NCBI GenBank assembly: GCA_017469685.1
Contig: JAFUFW010000003.1
Location: 1 to 51,434, forward strand
Length of the DNA stretch: 51,434 nucleotides
Source of the DNA: Bacteroidaceae bacterium
GTDB taxonomy: Bacteria; Bacteroidota; Bacteroidia; Bacteroidales; Bacteroidaceae
Direction: 5' to 3'
A program made the translations under genes and the position numbers. Each line of letters begins with the position of its first letter. Position 1 is the stretch's first letter. Shown here piece after piece: positions 32,339-41,565 of this stretch. The notes beneath the pieces are model-generated. The model made no database searches and had not been told where the DNA came from. It saw only the letters and a list, made by a program, of their open reading frames with translations.

Positions 32339-33436
32339 ATGGATATCCTCTTCTGCAGGGGTGTTATAGGGGGGCTCTCTCTTATAATCCTTCTGGCTGT
32401 GGCTTCTGAATCCGTGGCTCAGACCGAAGTTACTCCTTTCCGCCCCGGAGTGACACTCGACGGTGTCAACTACTTCCTGCCAAAGACCATCCTGCGCGTA
32501 GTAGTCGTGGCAGACAAGGCTGAGACTCTGCCGGGCGAGTTTGCCGCCTATGCCGACCGCTACCTGAGGCTGCCGTCCGTGCCGACAGCACCATCTACAG
32601 AGTGGACTATCAAGGAGGTGAACATTCAAGCTCTGGGCTCGCCTGATTCTACCAAGGCGTTCAACGTCAAGCTTCGTTCTAAGACTTCTGCTCCGCTTGT
32701 GCGCCTTACAGATAATGGTTTGCTGCTCGCTGTAAATACTGACGCTGAAGCAGAGCCTGAGCCGGCGCCCGCTCGTCGCGTGGCAGCGCCCAAGCCCGTC
32801 AATGGGCGAGACTTCATGACCCACGAAATCCTCGCCGCCGGCAGCACGGCTAAGATGGCCCAGCTGACAGCCGAGGAAATATATGATCTGCGGGACAGTC
32901 GTGGTGCGCTCATTCGCGGAGAAGCCGACAACACCCCTAAGGACGGGGCACAGCTCAAGCTGATGCTTGACAACCTCGACGCACAGGCAGCTGCACTCGA
33001 GGCTCTCTTCAAGGGGCAGACACTCACCAGCACCGAGGTGCAGGCCATCGACTTCGAGCCATCAGGTAGCACCGAGCAACTCGGCCGCCGCCAACTGCTA
33101 TGCCGCTTCTCGCGCCGGCTCGGGCTCGTTGATGCCGACGACCTCAGCGGGCAGCCACTTTGGATAACAATCAAGCCGCTCGGAAACCTTCCTGCTACAG
33201 CAGACAATGCCGACACTGCAAAGAAAAAAGCCAAGATAGAACAAGGCCTGTGGGTGAATCAGCCCGCACGCGTACAGGTAATTATAGAGTTTGAAGGCGA
33301 ACAGCTCATTGCTGCCGAGGTTCCCGTTTGTCAGCTCGGAACTACTGAAGTGCTCTCTGACGCTCTTTTCAACAAAAAACTTGATACTCGCGTCACGCTA
33401 TATCAGCATACAGGGAGCGTGAAGGCAGTGGAGTAG
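32339..33436 (+). CDS. DUF4831-like secreted protein
   Basis: About 365 residues. It starts with a signal-peptide-like stretch (GGLSLIILLAVASESVAQ), followed by GVNYFLPKTILRVVVVADK, a pattern I associate with the Bacteroidales DUF4831 family; function unknown. An in-frame ATG at 32282 lies in a simple repeat (TGTTCAAG words at 32283-32313), so the ATG at 32339 in front of the signal peptide is preferred. A Pro/Ala-rich linker (AEPEPAPARRVAAPKP) divides the chain. It may be cotranscribed with hpt-adk. Palindromic array C follows its stop. Confidence 0.7.
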   Translation: MDILFCRGVIGGLSLIILLAVASESVAQTEVTPFRPGVTLDGVNYFLPKTILRVVVVADKAETLPGEFAAYADRYLRLPSVPTAPSTEWTIKEVNIQALGSPDSTKAFNVKLRSKTSAPLVRLTDNGLLLAVNTDAEAEPEPAPARRVAAPKPVNGRDFMTHEILAAGSTAKMAQLTAEEIYDLRDSRGALIRGEADNTPKDGAQLKLMLDNLDAQAAALEALFKGQTLTSTEVQAIDFEPSGSTEQLGRRQLLCRFSRRLGLVDADDLSGQPLWITIKPLGNLPATADNADTAKKKAKIEQGLWVNQPARVQVIIEFEGEQLIAAEVPVCQLGTTEVLSDALFNKKLDTRVTLYQHTGSVKAVE

Positions 33437-33484
33437 GGGTCTCGAACGGCCATGGAAAAGTAGCATCACAGCACCACATAATAA

Positions 33485-33566
33485 AACCCTCAAGGGTTCA
33501 GCCGAAAACCCTTAAGGGTTATCGCCGAAACCCTTAAGGGTTATTGGCAAAAGGCTTAAGGGTTTT
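33485..33566. repeat. 22-bp-period palindromic array C
   Basis: Units begin at 33485, 33507, 33529 and 33551, exactly 22 bp apart. Each has a 14-bp palindrome (AACCCTTAAGGGTT in units 2 and 3; AACCCTCAAGGGTT and AAGGCTTAAGGGTT in 1 and 4) plus an 8-bp spacer. The last unit is followed by a T-run, so the array may double as a terminator for the DUF4831 gene. Confidence 0.92.
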
Positions 33567-33622
33567 TTGACGACGCTCAATGTTTGGTAGCTTCTTTGAG
33601 CGTAAGCGGGTCAAAAGAATCC

Positions 33623-33841
33623 TTAAGCCTTTTTTCGTGATCGCCTGTTCTTCTTGATTCGTGGCTGCGCTCTCGCGACGTTGTTGCTCCCCTCTAATGT
33701 TGTGTTTATCACTTTCTTGCTGATGTTTCCGAGAAGGTGGTCGCGGTTGTGCTTGCGGGTAATCTGGTCGTTAACATACTGATTGATTGCTTTCATCATG
33801 GCATCTCTGTGGGGTGTCTTGTCTGTCACGGTCTGAATCAT
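33623..33841 (-). CDS. Small basic hypothetical protein (doubtful)
   Basis: A 72-residue frame without recognisable family, ending in a very basic tail (RIKKNRRSRKKA). It is downstream of the tmRNA on the same strand. An internal start MMKAINQYV (residue 15) is possible. The composition could mean a nucleic-acid-binding peptide or a chance frame; no promoter or clear ribosome binding site is visible. Confidence 0.3.
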   Translation of the reverse strand: MIQTVTDKTPHRDAMMKAINQYVNDQITRKHNRDHLLGNISKKVINTTLEGSNNVARAQPRIKKNRRSRKKA

Positions 33842-33961
33842 GATGATGGGGCAGGGTGGTATGGCCTGGCGATGGCCATTGGCTTTTCCTTTGTGGTGAT
33901 GGGGTGGAAATGAAATTACCGGAATGTCCGGGGGAGGCCGTTTATTCCGGTAATATGTTTT

Positions 33962-34364
33962 TGGTGGAGCTGGAGGGAATTGAACCCTCGTCCAAACAGG
34001 GGATACCGGAGCTTTCTACACGCTTATTCCAGCCTGTGTTTTCGAGCGGCAGTCCGACCTGGACCACGGGCTGCAGCCTTATCCTCTAAGAGTTTTCACC
34101 TTTGGCGCGAGGCCGCCTTGGGCTATCCCCGATTTTGCTGCACCACTTTTCCAGAGCGCTTCGGGGCGTTTTAGTCTCTGAGTGATGTCCCGTCTCAGCA
34201 CCTTGTGCCGAGAAAAGCTGATCTACTATACTTCAATCAAGCAGCGAGAGCGTAAGTGTTTTCGCCAGATAATTGTTGGAGACCATTGATTAAGGAGGGC
34301 GATCAGCGACCCTCCGCGTGCTTACTCTGGGACCTCATCCTGCTGTCAAATCCATGTCAGCCCC
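33962..34364 (-). ncRNA. ssrA: Transfer-messenger RNA (tmRNA)
   Basis: Rescues stalled ribosomes. On the minus strand the 5' end GGGGCTGACATGGATTTGAC and the 3' end with the tRNA-like T-arm GGTTCAATTCCC and encoded CCA pair as an acceptor stem (GGGGCTG with CAGCTCC, one G-U). The tag frame reads GENTYALAA and stop (34266-34237), close to tags of other Bacteroidales. Length is about 403 nt with pseudoknot-rich body. A -7 box TACCTTTGC lies at 34401-34409. Confidence 0.96.
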
Positions 34365-34400
34365 AAAATCTGATGATGCCATAACTACCTGTTAGGCATT

Positions 34401-34409
34401 GCAAAGGTA
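34401..34409 (-). promoter_or_regulatory. -7 box of tmRNA
   Basis: TACCTTTGC on the minus strand, about 37 bp before the mature 5' end, which leaves a short leader to be removed by RNase P. Confidence 0.65.
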
Positions 34410-34553
34410 AGCGAAAACTGAGAACTGAGGAAGTAAAAAGTGAAACTTTTTCTCTTTTTTCGCATTTTTTCACTCTCGCGCACAATAAAAGGCTTTTTTT
34501 TTAGTTTATTAATTATAGTTTGAACTTTCTGCCGTGCGAACGGATACGCTATA

Positions 34554-35189
34554 ATGATTGAAGAAGCCTCTCTGGAAGTACCTATAACAGACGGCATGAA
34601 TTCCGCGGAACGAGCCACAAAGCGCGTTTTTGACGTCGTAGTGGCTTGTCTTGGGATTGTTGTGCTGTCGCCTCTTTTTTTTGTTATATATATTCTTTTG
34701 CACGGTCAGGGCGACGGTCCGGTGCTTTTCCGCCAGGAGCGAATCGGCTATGGTGGCCGTGCTTTCAGAATACTTAAGTTCAGGACTATGGCTGTTGACA
34801 CTGAGGAGGACGGGGAGCCGAGGCTGACGCGGCAGGATGATGGGGGGCAGACTCGCATAGGCCGCTTCTTGCGAGAGCGTCATCTGGATGAGTTGCCTCA
34901 GCTGTTCAATGTGCTGAGGGGTGAGATGAGTTTCGTAGGTCCTCGTCCGGAGCGCAAGTTCTTTATCGACAAGATTATGGAGCAGAATGCTGACTATCGA
35001 TATATTTTCCTGATGCGTCCCGGCACGACGTCGATGGCTACCCTCTACAACGGATATACTGATACGATGGAGAAGATGCTGATTCGGCTGCAGATGGATC
35101 TGGAATATTATCAGAGGCGTTCGCTGTGGACTGACCTGAAGATATTGTTCACTACGGCTAAGTTCCTCGTTGCGGGGAAGAGGTTTTGA
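34554..35189 (+). CDS. Polyprenyl-phosphate sugar-1-phosphate transferase (WbaP/WcaJ catalytic domain)
   Basis: Initiates the repeat unit by moving a sugar phosphate to undecaprenyl phosphate. The 211-residue protein is the catalytic domain only: one hydrophobic helix (VVVACLGIVVLSPLFFVIYI), FRQERIGYGG, KFRTM, LDELPQLFNVLRGEMSFVGPRPE, all family signatures. The five-helix N-terminal part of WbaP is missing, as in PglC-like forms. A later ATG at 34596 would remove the first 14 residues. First gene of the polysaccharide locus; four heptamers (NNNATTG type, 35188-35215) overlap its stop codon. Confidence 0.9.
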   Translation: MIEEASLEVPITDGMNSAERATKRVFDVVVACLGIVVLSPLFFVIYILLHGQGDGPVLFRQERIGYGGRAFRILKFRTMAVDTEEDGEPRLTRQDDGGQTRIGRFLRERHLDELPQLFNVLRGEMSFVGPRPERKFFIDKIMEQNADYRYIFLMRPGTTSMATLYNGYTDTMEKMLIRLQMDLEYYQRRSLWTDLKILFTTAKFLVAGKRF

Positions 35190-35215
35190 AATTGAAAATT
35201 GGATATTGATAATTG
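35188..35215. repeat. ATTG heptamer run before the exporter gene
   Basis: GAAATTG, AAAATTG, GATATTG and ATAATTG abut, another dialect of the 7-bp repeat. It fills most of the gap between the initiating transferase and the SLBB exporter. Confidence 0.8.
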
Positions 35216-35227
35216 AAATAGCGATAT

Positions 35228-37777
35228 ATGAAAAAGATTATCTTACTCGCGGCCTGCCTGTGCTTTGCATTGATTCCGAATGTGATGGCACAGTCGATGT
35301 CGGACAACCAACTGGTGCAGTATATTCTTAAGGAGAAGGAGAAGGGCACTGACCAGCAAGTGATAATTCGCAATGTGCTCGGGCGCGGCGTCACGACGGA
35401 GCAGCTGCGCCGCGTTCGCAAGAAGGTGGAGGCGGAGCAGAAGCAGCTCGGAGCTGTCGACCTCACGGGCAAGTCAACCACGACTAAGAATAACCGGCTG
35501 CGCTCTCAGCGTGAGATAGACCGTGATGAATGGCAGAAGCAGAATGGCTTCATGATTCGCTCGCAGCGCGAAATGGATGACTGGCGCTACATGAACCGTG
35601 ACCAGCGTATGGCGGAGATTGAGGACGAGAGCGATTATTTCGACCTCGACTCACTCGACTACTACAGCAGCCTTATCCCAAAAGACCAACAGGTGTTCGG
35701 ACGTAATATCTTCAACCAGAAGAATCTTTCCTTTGAGCCGAACATGAATATGGCGACGCCTGTTAACTATGTCCTTGGGGCTGGTGATGTGGTGATAATA
35801 GATGTATGGGGTGCTTCGCAGGAGACGTTCACGGAGACGATCTCGCCCGACGGCACTGTGACGATCGAGGGTGTTGGCCCTGTCAAGTTGGCAGGCCTCT
35901 CTGTGAATGAGGCTTCTGGGCGCCTGCGCAGCCGGCTCGGGCAGTACTACAGCGATTGTAGCGTCAGCCTCAGCGTCGGTGAGACTCGCTCGATAATGGT
36001 TCAGGTGATGGGTGAGGTGGTCATGCCTGGCAGCTATACGCTGAGCAGCTTGGCTTCGGCTTTTAATGCGTTGTACGCCGCGGGTGGTATCAGCGACGTG
36101 GGCACTTTGCGCGACATCAAGGTTTATCGCAGCGGTCGCGTCATCTCAACCATTGATGTTTACGACTATCTGATCCATGGCAATTCCCGTGGTAATGTAC
36201 GTCTGCAGGACAACGACGTTATCATTGTTGGTCCTTACGACTGCCTTGTGGAGGTGCGGGGCAAGGTGAAACGTCCTATGTTCTATGAGATGAAATCTAC
36301 TGAGAGCGTGCAGCGCCTGCTGGAATATGCCGGCGGTTTCACTGGGGATGCGTTCACCAAGAGTGTTCGCCTCATCCGCAAGAAGGGCGAGGAATATTCA
36401 ATCCACAATATTGAGGAGTTTGACATGAATGGCTTCTCTGTGGCTGATGGCGACTCGCTCTTCGTAGACAGTGTAATCCCTCGCTTCCGTAACATGGTTG
36501 AGGTGCGCGGTGCAGTCATGCATCCGGGTATGTTCCAGGTCGATGGTAATATCCAGACGGTGCGCGACCTCATTAAGGCTGCCGGCGGTCTGCGTGAGGA
36601 TGCTTTTAGGGAGCGTGCTGTGATGCACCGCGAGAAGGACGACCTCACACTGGAGAACTTGGCTGTAGACATAAGGGGTATCATTGACGGCAATACTTCT
36701 GACATGGCTCTTCGCCGCAACGACTTGTTGTTTATTCCTTCGAAGATAGATATGGCAGGCGAGCAGACGCTTCGTATAAATGGTGAGGTGAACTTCCCGG
36801 GCACATACCAATATGCAGAGAACACTACGGTGAAGGATCTGATCTTGCAAGCGGGAGGACTCACACGTGCCTCATCTACCGCGAAGATTGATGTCTTCCG
36901 CCGTAACTATGTTCCTGATGCAGAGCAGACATCAATGGATTTGGCAGAGATTTTCACTTTCAACCTGGCCAATGGGTTTATCGTTGAAGACACGGCTTTC
37001 GTCCTTCAGCCTTTCGATGAGGTGCAGGTTCGTAAGAGCCCGACCTATGCGGAGCAGCAGAATGTGCGCATCAGCGGTGCGGTTAACTTCGAGGGTGAGT
37101 ATGCGATGACTTCTCGTGAGTTCCGCCTCTCTGACCTGGTGAAGATTGCGGGCGGCCTCTCGAGTGTTGGCTATGCGAAGGGTGCCCGCCTCGTTCGTCA
37201 GATGACTCAGGAAGAACGGGAGCAACGGGCTTCAGCCCTTCGTGCCTCTCAGATAGCTCTCTACGAACAAGCCCTTGACTCAGAAAAGGACTTCGACATG
37301 GCACGCGCCGACTCGCTGCTTGAGATGAAGATGAACCTTGGCAACAACTACAACGTGGCTATCAACCTCGAAGGGGCTCTCGACAATCCAGGCTCTATTG
37401 ACGATGTAGTGCTCCGCGCCAATGATCAGGTCATCATCCCGCAGCTCTCCAACACGGTGAAGATCTCGGGTGAGGTTATGTACCCAATCTCAGTTGGATA
37501 CAAAAAGGGCGCAGGTCTGGGTTACTATATCAACCAGGCTGGCGGCTTTGGAAACCGCGCCGGCAAAGGTAAGACCTACGCCATTTACATGAATGGTTCT
37601 GTGGATAAGCTCGGCCGGCGTGCGTCGGCGAAACATATTGAGCCGGGAACAGAAATCGTAGTCCCGACAAAGAAGAAGAAGGAGGGCATGTCGACAGCTG
37701 AGATAACTGTCCTTGGCACTTCTGCTGCATCGCTCACGACAATGGTCGTAGCCCTGATTAACCTTTTGAAAAAATAG
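35228..37777 (+). CDS. SLBB-domain polysaccharide export protein (Wza-like, large form)
   Basis: Probable outer-membrane export channel component. The 849 residues begin with a signal peptide (KKIILLAACLCFALIPNVMAQ), then a helical N-terminal region, the Poly_export domain (NYVLGAGDVVIIDVWGAS near 180), and several SLBB repeats with motifs such as VMGEVVMPGSYTL, VEVRGAVMHPGMFQV and ISGEVMYPISVGY. A C-terminal hydrophobic helix (AEITVLGTSAASLTTMVVAL) anchors it. There is no lipobox. It is much longer than E. coli Wza, as usual for Bacteroidales. Followed 2 bp later by the chain-length gene. Confidence 0.9.
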   Translation: MKKIILLAACLCFALIPNVMAQSMSDNQLVQYILKEKEKGTDQQVIIRNVLGRGVTTEQLRRVRKKVEAEQKQLGAVDLTGKSTTTKNNRLRSQREIDRDEWQKQNGFMIRSQREMDDWRYMNRDQRMAEIEDESDYFDLDSLDYYSSLIPKDQQVFGRNIFNQKNLSFEPNMNMATPVNYVLGAGDVVIIDVWGASQETFTETISPDGTVTIEGVGPVKLAGLSVNEASGRLRSRLGQYYSDCSVSLSVGETRSIMVQVMGEVVMPGSYTLSSLASAFNALYAAGGISDVGTLRDIKVYRSGRVISTIDVYDYLIHGNSRGNVRLQDNDVIIVGPYDCLVEVRGKVKRPMFYEMKSTESVQRLLEYAGGFTGDAFTKSVRLIRKKGEEYSIHNIEEFDMNGFSVADGDSLFVDSVIPRFRNMVEVRGAVMHPGMFQVDGNIQTVRDLIKAAGGLREDAFRERAVMHREKDDLTLENLAVDIRGIIDGNTSDMALRRNDLLFIPSKIDMAGEQTLRINGEVNFPGTYQYAENTTVKDLILQAGGLTRASSTAKIDVFRRNYVPDAEQTSMDLAEIFTFNLANGFIVEDTAFVLQPFDEVQVRKSPTYAEQQNVRISGAVNFEGEYAMTSREFRLSDLVKIAGGLSSVGYAKGARLVRQMTQEEREQRASALRASQIALYEQALDSEKDFDMARADSLLEMKMNLGNNYNVAINLEGALDNPGSIDDVVLRANDQVIIPQLSNTVKISGEVMYPISVGYKKGAGLGYYINQAGGFGNRAGKGKTYAIYMNGSVDKLGRRASAKHIEPGTEIVVPTKKKKEGMSTAEITVLGTSAASLTTMVVALINLLKK

Positions 37778-37779
37778 TT

Positions 37780-38844
37780 ATGGAAGAGAAAAAAAATAAA
37801 AACGTAATAGACCTGCGCGAGGTGGCAAGGAAGTTGTGGAATTGTCGGTGGCTGTTTTTCAAAGTGTGGCTTGTGACGTTTGTCGTAGCTTCTGCATTGA
37901 TTCTCTGTGTCCCCCGCACATACACAAGTTCCGTATCCTTAGCACCGGAGTCCGATGTGGCGTCTTCTGGTGGGGCCTTAGGCTCATTGGCGTCATCGTT
38001 TGGTGTAGATTTGGGCGAAATGGGAGCTAATGGAGATGCTATCCAACCCTTACTTTATCCCCAACTTTTTGAATCCCCGGAGTTTGTTACTAGCTTGTTT
38101 GATATCGAGGTTACAAACGCAGAGGGTGATATACATACAACATACTATGAGTATCTCTCAAAGTATCAGAAAAAGACTCTTTATAAGATTCCATTTACCT
38201 GGCTCGTACGTAAGATTAAAAGTATAATTCCTAAAGAACCGGTTAAAGGCTCGAACAATAATGGCAATGTAGACCCCTTTAATCTTACAGAGGCTCAGAA
38301 CCATATAGCCTCCATCGTAAAGCGAAATATCACGTGCAGCGTAGACAAGCAGTTTTGGGTTATAACAATAATGGTAACAGATCAGGATCGCCGTATTTGC
38401 GCAACTATGGCAGACTCTGTACGCTATAGGCTTCAAGAGTTTATAACCGAGTATCGTACAAAGAAAGCAAGAGTGGATGCGGACTATTATACTCGACTCA
38501 CGGCTGAGGCTAAAGCCAACTATGAGAAGTCACTCCAAAAGTATAGTGCCTTTTGCGATGCTAACCGAAACTCAATACTCCAGAGTTACATCTCGCATCG
38601 CGATGAGCTGGAGAATGAGATGCAGTTAAACTATAACACTTACACAGCTATGCGCACTCAGCAGCAGTCTGCCTTAGCCAAGGTTCAAGAGCGTACACCT
38701 GCTTTTACCATCCTTAAAAGTGCTTCTATGCCCATCCGTGCATCAGGGCCAAAGAGGATGTTGTTTGTATTGGGTATGCTTATTTTTGCGTCATTCGGCA
38801 CAATGATATATGTGATGAGGGATAGTATTTTGTCGTCATTTTAA
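37780..38844 (+). CDS. Wzz-type chain-length determinant
   Basis: Inner-membrane co-polymerase. The 354 residues have an N-terminal helix (FFKVWLVTFVVASALILCV), a periplasmic part with coiled-coil region (about 215-300), a Pro-rich segment SMPIRASGPKR typical of Wzz before the second helix (MLFVLGMLIFASFGTMIYV). No tyrosine-kinase domain is fused, and none is encoded nearby. From here base composition becomes AT-richer than in the preceding genes. Confidence 0.88.
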   Translation: MEEKKNKNVIDLREVARKLWNCRWLFFKVWLVTFVVASALILCVPRTYTSSVSLAPESDVASSGGALGSLASSFGVDLGEMGANGDAIQPLLYPQLFESPEFVTSLFDIEVTNAEGDIHTTYYEYLSKYQKKTLYKIPFTWLVRKIKSIIPKEPVKGSNNNGNVDPFNLTEAQNHIASIVKRNITCSVDKQFWVITIMVTDQDRRICATMADSVRYRLQEFITEYRTKKARVDADYYTRLTAEAKANYEKSLQKYSAFCDANRNSILQSYISHRDELENEMQLNYNTYTAMRTQQQSALAKVQERTPAFTILKSASMPIRASGPKRMLFVLGMLIFASFGTMIYVMRDSILSSF

Positions 38845-38852
38845 CTTAAAAC

Positions 38853-40370
38853 ATGCAAGCGGCACAAAGAGTAATAATAAATACAGCAGCCCAGTACACG
38901 CGTACAATAATAAATATCCTGCTCTCGCTCTATTCCACGCGCCTCGTCCTAGATGCATTGGGAAAGAGCGACTATGGTATTTTTCAGCTCGTCGGTGGGG
39001 TGGTGGCAATGTTGAGCTTTCTTACAAATGCAATGGTGGTCACCACGCAACGTCACCTTTCATTTGCACATGGTCGAGGCGAGGCCGCTGAGATTCGCAG
39101 TGTGTTTGCCAACAGCTTACTGCTGCATTTCATTATGGGGCTGGCTTTGGTCTTGATATTAGCGACGCTCACCCCCTGGATTACAGGCTTTCTTGAAATC
39201 GAACCCACTCGAATTGATACAGCTCGGAGTGTCTATCTTGTAGCTCTGCTTACCTTATTCATCTCTTTCATGGTAGCTCCTTATCGGGCTCTTTTTATTG
39301 CCAGGGAGAATATTGTTTATATATCCGTCGTTGACGTGATGGACGGTGTTCTGAAAGTGTTGTTTGTGTTTTTTTTCCTAAAACTCTTTCCTGACCGTCT
39401 GCTCGCTTACACCTTCTTAATGTCTGCCTTAAGACTCTTTCATTTATTAGCCCTATCGATTTATGGCAGGGTTAATTATGAAGAGGTTTGTATAGTACCA
39501 TCACGACGCGATATTTCTGCTGCACTTCTACGCAAGATTGTTGGCTTCGCCGGTTGGACCACCTACAGCATGGGGTGTGTCATTGCCCGGAATCAGGGTT
39601 TGGGTGTTGTGCTTAATAAGATCTTTAAGAATACTATTATCAACGCCGCTTACGGTTTAGCTATACAAGTCTCGAGCTCCGCTGCTTTTGTGTCGCAGTC
39701 ATTATGCAATGCACTCAGCCCTCAGCTCATAAAGGCTGAAGGTGGGGGCTATCGAGAGCGTATGCTTTCTTTGGCCAGTACAACGAGCAAGTATTCTTTT
39801 TTGTTGCTCGCTATGGTGGTGATGCCATTAATAGCCGAGATGCGTCCAGTACTTGACTTTTGGCTTGGATCTGACAACTATCCAGAAGAAACCGTCCTAT
39901 TTTGTCGAGTCATCCTCATAGCTACTCTTTGTGATCAACTTACAATTGGTCTTAATTTAGCCAATCAAGCCATTGGACGTATTCGAACGTTTTCGCTTAC
40001 TATAAACACAATAAAGGTGCTCACTCTGCCCTGTATAGTAATTTTAGTAAAGATCGGTTGCGCCCTGTTACTGGCTATATGGAGCTATGTTGCAATAGAG
40101 CTGTTTTGCGCCGTTCTTAGGATCCCCTTCCTTAAATATATGGCAGGTCTGTCCGTGAGGAGGTACTTTACCGATGTCTTTGCTCGTGTGATATTACCCT
40201 CCGTGGTGATTTGTGCAGTGTGCTACGGGGTCGTTAATAGCTTTAATTTCCCGTTTCGTTTCCTTGTAACGTTATTCATGTCAGTTCTTTTTGGCGGGTT
40301 GGCTGTCTGGGCTTTTGGTAGTTCTGCCGAAGAGCGATTGCAGTTCCGACGTTTAATAAATAGATCATAG
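38853..40370 (+). CDS. Wzx-type flippase (MATE/polysaccharide transporter family)
   Basis: Moves lipid-linked repeat units across the inner membrane. The 505-residue protein is hydrophobic throughout with about 12-14 helices, opening with TIINILLSLYSTRLVLDALGKSDYG (shortened TRLVLDALGKSDYG), the usual Wzx start. It lies between Wzz and the polymerase genes, and starts 8 bp after the wzz stop. Confidence 0.85.
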   Translation: MQAAQRVIINTAAQYTRTIINILLSLYSTRLVLDALGKSDYGIFQLVGGVVAMLSFLTNAMVVTTQRHLSFAHGRGEAAEIRSVFANSLLLHFIMGLALVLILATLTPWITGFLEIEPTRIDTARSVYLVALLTLFISFMVAPYRALFIARENIVYISVVDVMDGVLKVLFVFFFLKLFPDRLLAYTFLMSALRLFHLLALSIYGRVNYEEVCIVPSRRDISAALLRKIVGFAGWTTYSMGCVIARNQGLGVVLNKIFKNTIINAAYGLAIQVSSSAAFVSQSLCNALSPQLIKAEGGGYRERMLSLASTTSKYSFLLLAMVVMPLIAEMRPVLDFWLGSDNYPEETVLFCRVILIATLCDQLTIGLNLANQAIGRIRTFSLTINTIKVLTLPCIVILVKIGCALLLAIWSYVAIELFCAVLRIPFLKYMAGLSVRRYFTDVFARVILPSVVICAVCYGVVNSFNFPFRFLVTLFMSVLFGGLAVWAFGSSAEERLQFRRLINRS

Positions 40371-40377
40371 GTGGTTT

Positions 40378-41565
40378 ATGCAATTAGACTTTAAACAAAT
40401 AACATTGCTTCCTGCATGCATCATGGTGTTGGTGCTCATGCAGGTTGTGGTGAGCTTTAATGTTTTTGCATTTCTGCGTCCAGTTTCATTACTTGTCTGG
40501 GGATTGTGCATACTCAACTGGCTTGCTGTTGGTTGCTTATATTTAAGAGAAGCTGAGATGTCGCCTTTCGGCCTACTGTGGGCTGTCTATTTCCTAATAA
40601 TCTCAGCCTCAACATTAATACACGCAACTTCATTCAAAATGCTGTCATATCTTATGGTAGACGGCACACTCTTACTGATGCTATTCCACTATTATCAACA
40701 TCGTCTGCGTATGTTGGTTATAGCGGCCAATGTTTTCTTCTCAGGGGTCATATATGCAAACTTGGCACTTATGTTTTTTTTCCCTAATTGGATGTTTGTA
40801 GCTCAAGATTCTTTTGATAGTTTTATTCTCGGTGGCAACTACAATCAGATGGGTGGCCGTTTTCTGTGTGGTATAGTCACAAGTGTACTTTGTATTAAGT
40901 TTAACCGAAAGTGGCTAATCAATTCTATAGCTCTGATAGTAGTAGCCATTGCCACTTTGCTTTTTGTAGGCTCTATGACTGCTGTCACGGGCTTGGCAGT
41001 GTTTACCTTGTTTTGTATAGTGCCCTCGTTCCGGCTTCAACGAATAGGTCTGGTGTCCTTTTTCATCTTCTATCTTTTGTTTCAGATCTTTGTGTGTTTC
41101 CGTGGCGAAGGGTTACACAATAGTGAGTTAGCAAGGTATTTCATAGTTGACGTATTGGGCAAGGACATAACTTTTACCAATCGTACTATGATGTGGGACT
41201 TGGCCTTGCGTCAGTTCTTCCAATCGCCTTTGGTTGGCTTTGGATGCGTGGACAACGATTGGTATATTAACAACATGACTTCTTTTGCCCGTGGCCCTCA
41301 TAATTTCATTTTAGGCCAACTAATCAACGGCGGAGTATTGTTGATGTCTGTACTCATAGGGATAGTCATAATATCTGTTCGGCGTATTCTGGGATGCTTT
41401 GACCGTATGGCCTGCATTCTATGTATGGGTTTGGCGACATTATGTTTCATGATGCTTATGGAAGTTTACCCTTTTGTGCTGGTTCTTTATATGCTTGTGC
41501 TTTTATATTATTATCCTGAATATACAACTCCAGAAATTTCCACTGACGATGAGCGAGAGTGTTAA
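40378..41565 (+). CDS. Wzy-like O-antigen polymerase
   Basis: The 395 residues contain about 10-12 membrane helices and a periplasmic loop with LWDLALRQFF-type residues (MWDLALRQFFQSPLVGFG) and GPHNFILGQLINGG, patterns of O-antigen ligase/polymerase proteins. Sequence in this family is poorly conserved, so the call rests on topology, these motifs and position next to wzx. It overlaps the next gene by 17 bp. Confidence 0.75.
   Translation: MQLDFKQITLLPACIMVLVLMQVVVSFNVFAFLRPVSLLVWGLCILNWLAVGCLYLREAEMSPFGLLWAVYFLIISASTLIHATSFKMLSYLMVDGTLLLMLFHYYQHRLRMLVIAANVFFSGVIYANLALMFFFPNWMFVAQDSFDSFILGGNYNQMGGRFLCGIVTSVLCIKFNRKWLINSIALIVVAIATLLFVGSMTAVTGLAVFTLFCIVPSFRLQRIGLVSFFIFYLLFQIFVCFRGEGLHNSELARYFIVDVLGKDITFTNRTMMWDLALRQFFQSPLVGFGCVDNDWYINNMTSFARGPHNFILGQLINGGVLLMSVLIGIVIISVRRILGCFDRMACILCMGLATLCFMMLMEVYPFVLVLYMLVLLYYYPEYTTPEISTDDEREC

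Larger units (their letters stand above)
33437..33961. other. Region between the DUF4831 gene and tmRNA
   Basis: It contains palindromic array C (33485-33564) and one doubtful small frame on the minus strand (33623-33841). Nothing else is recognised. Confidence 0.6.

Noticed and set aside
33485-33566. CRISPR-like array
   Set aside because: Period is 22 bp with 8-bp spacers, far too short for CRISPR, and the repeat is fully palindromic.
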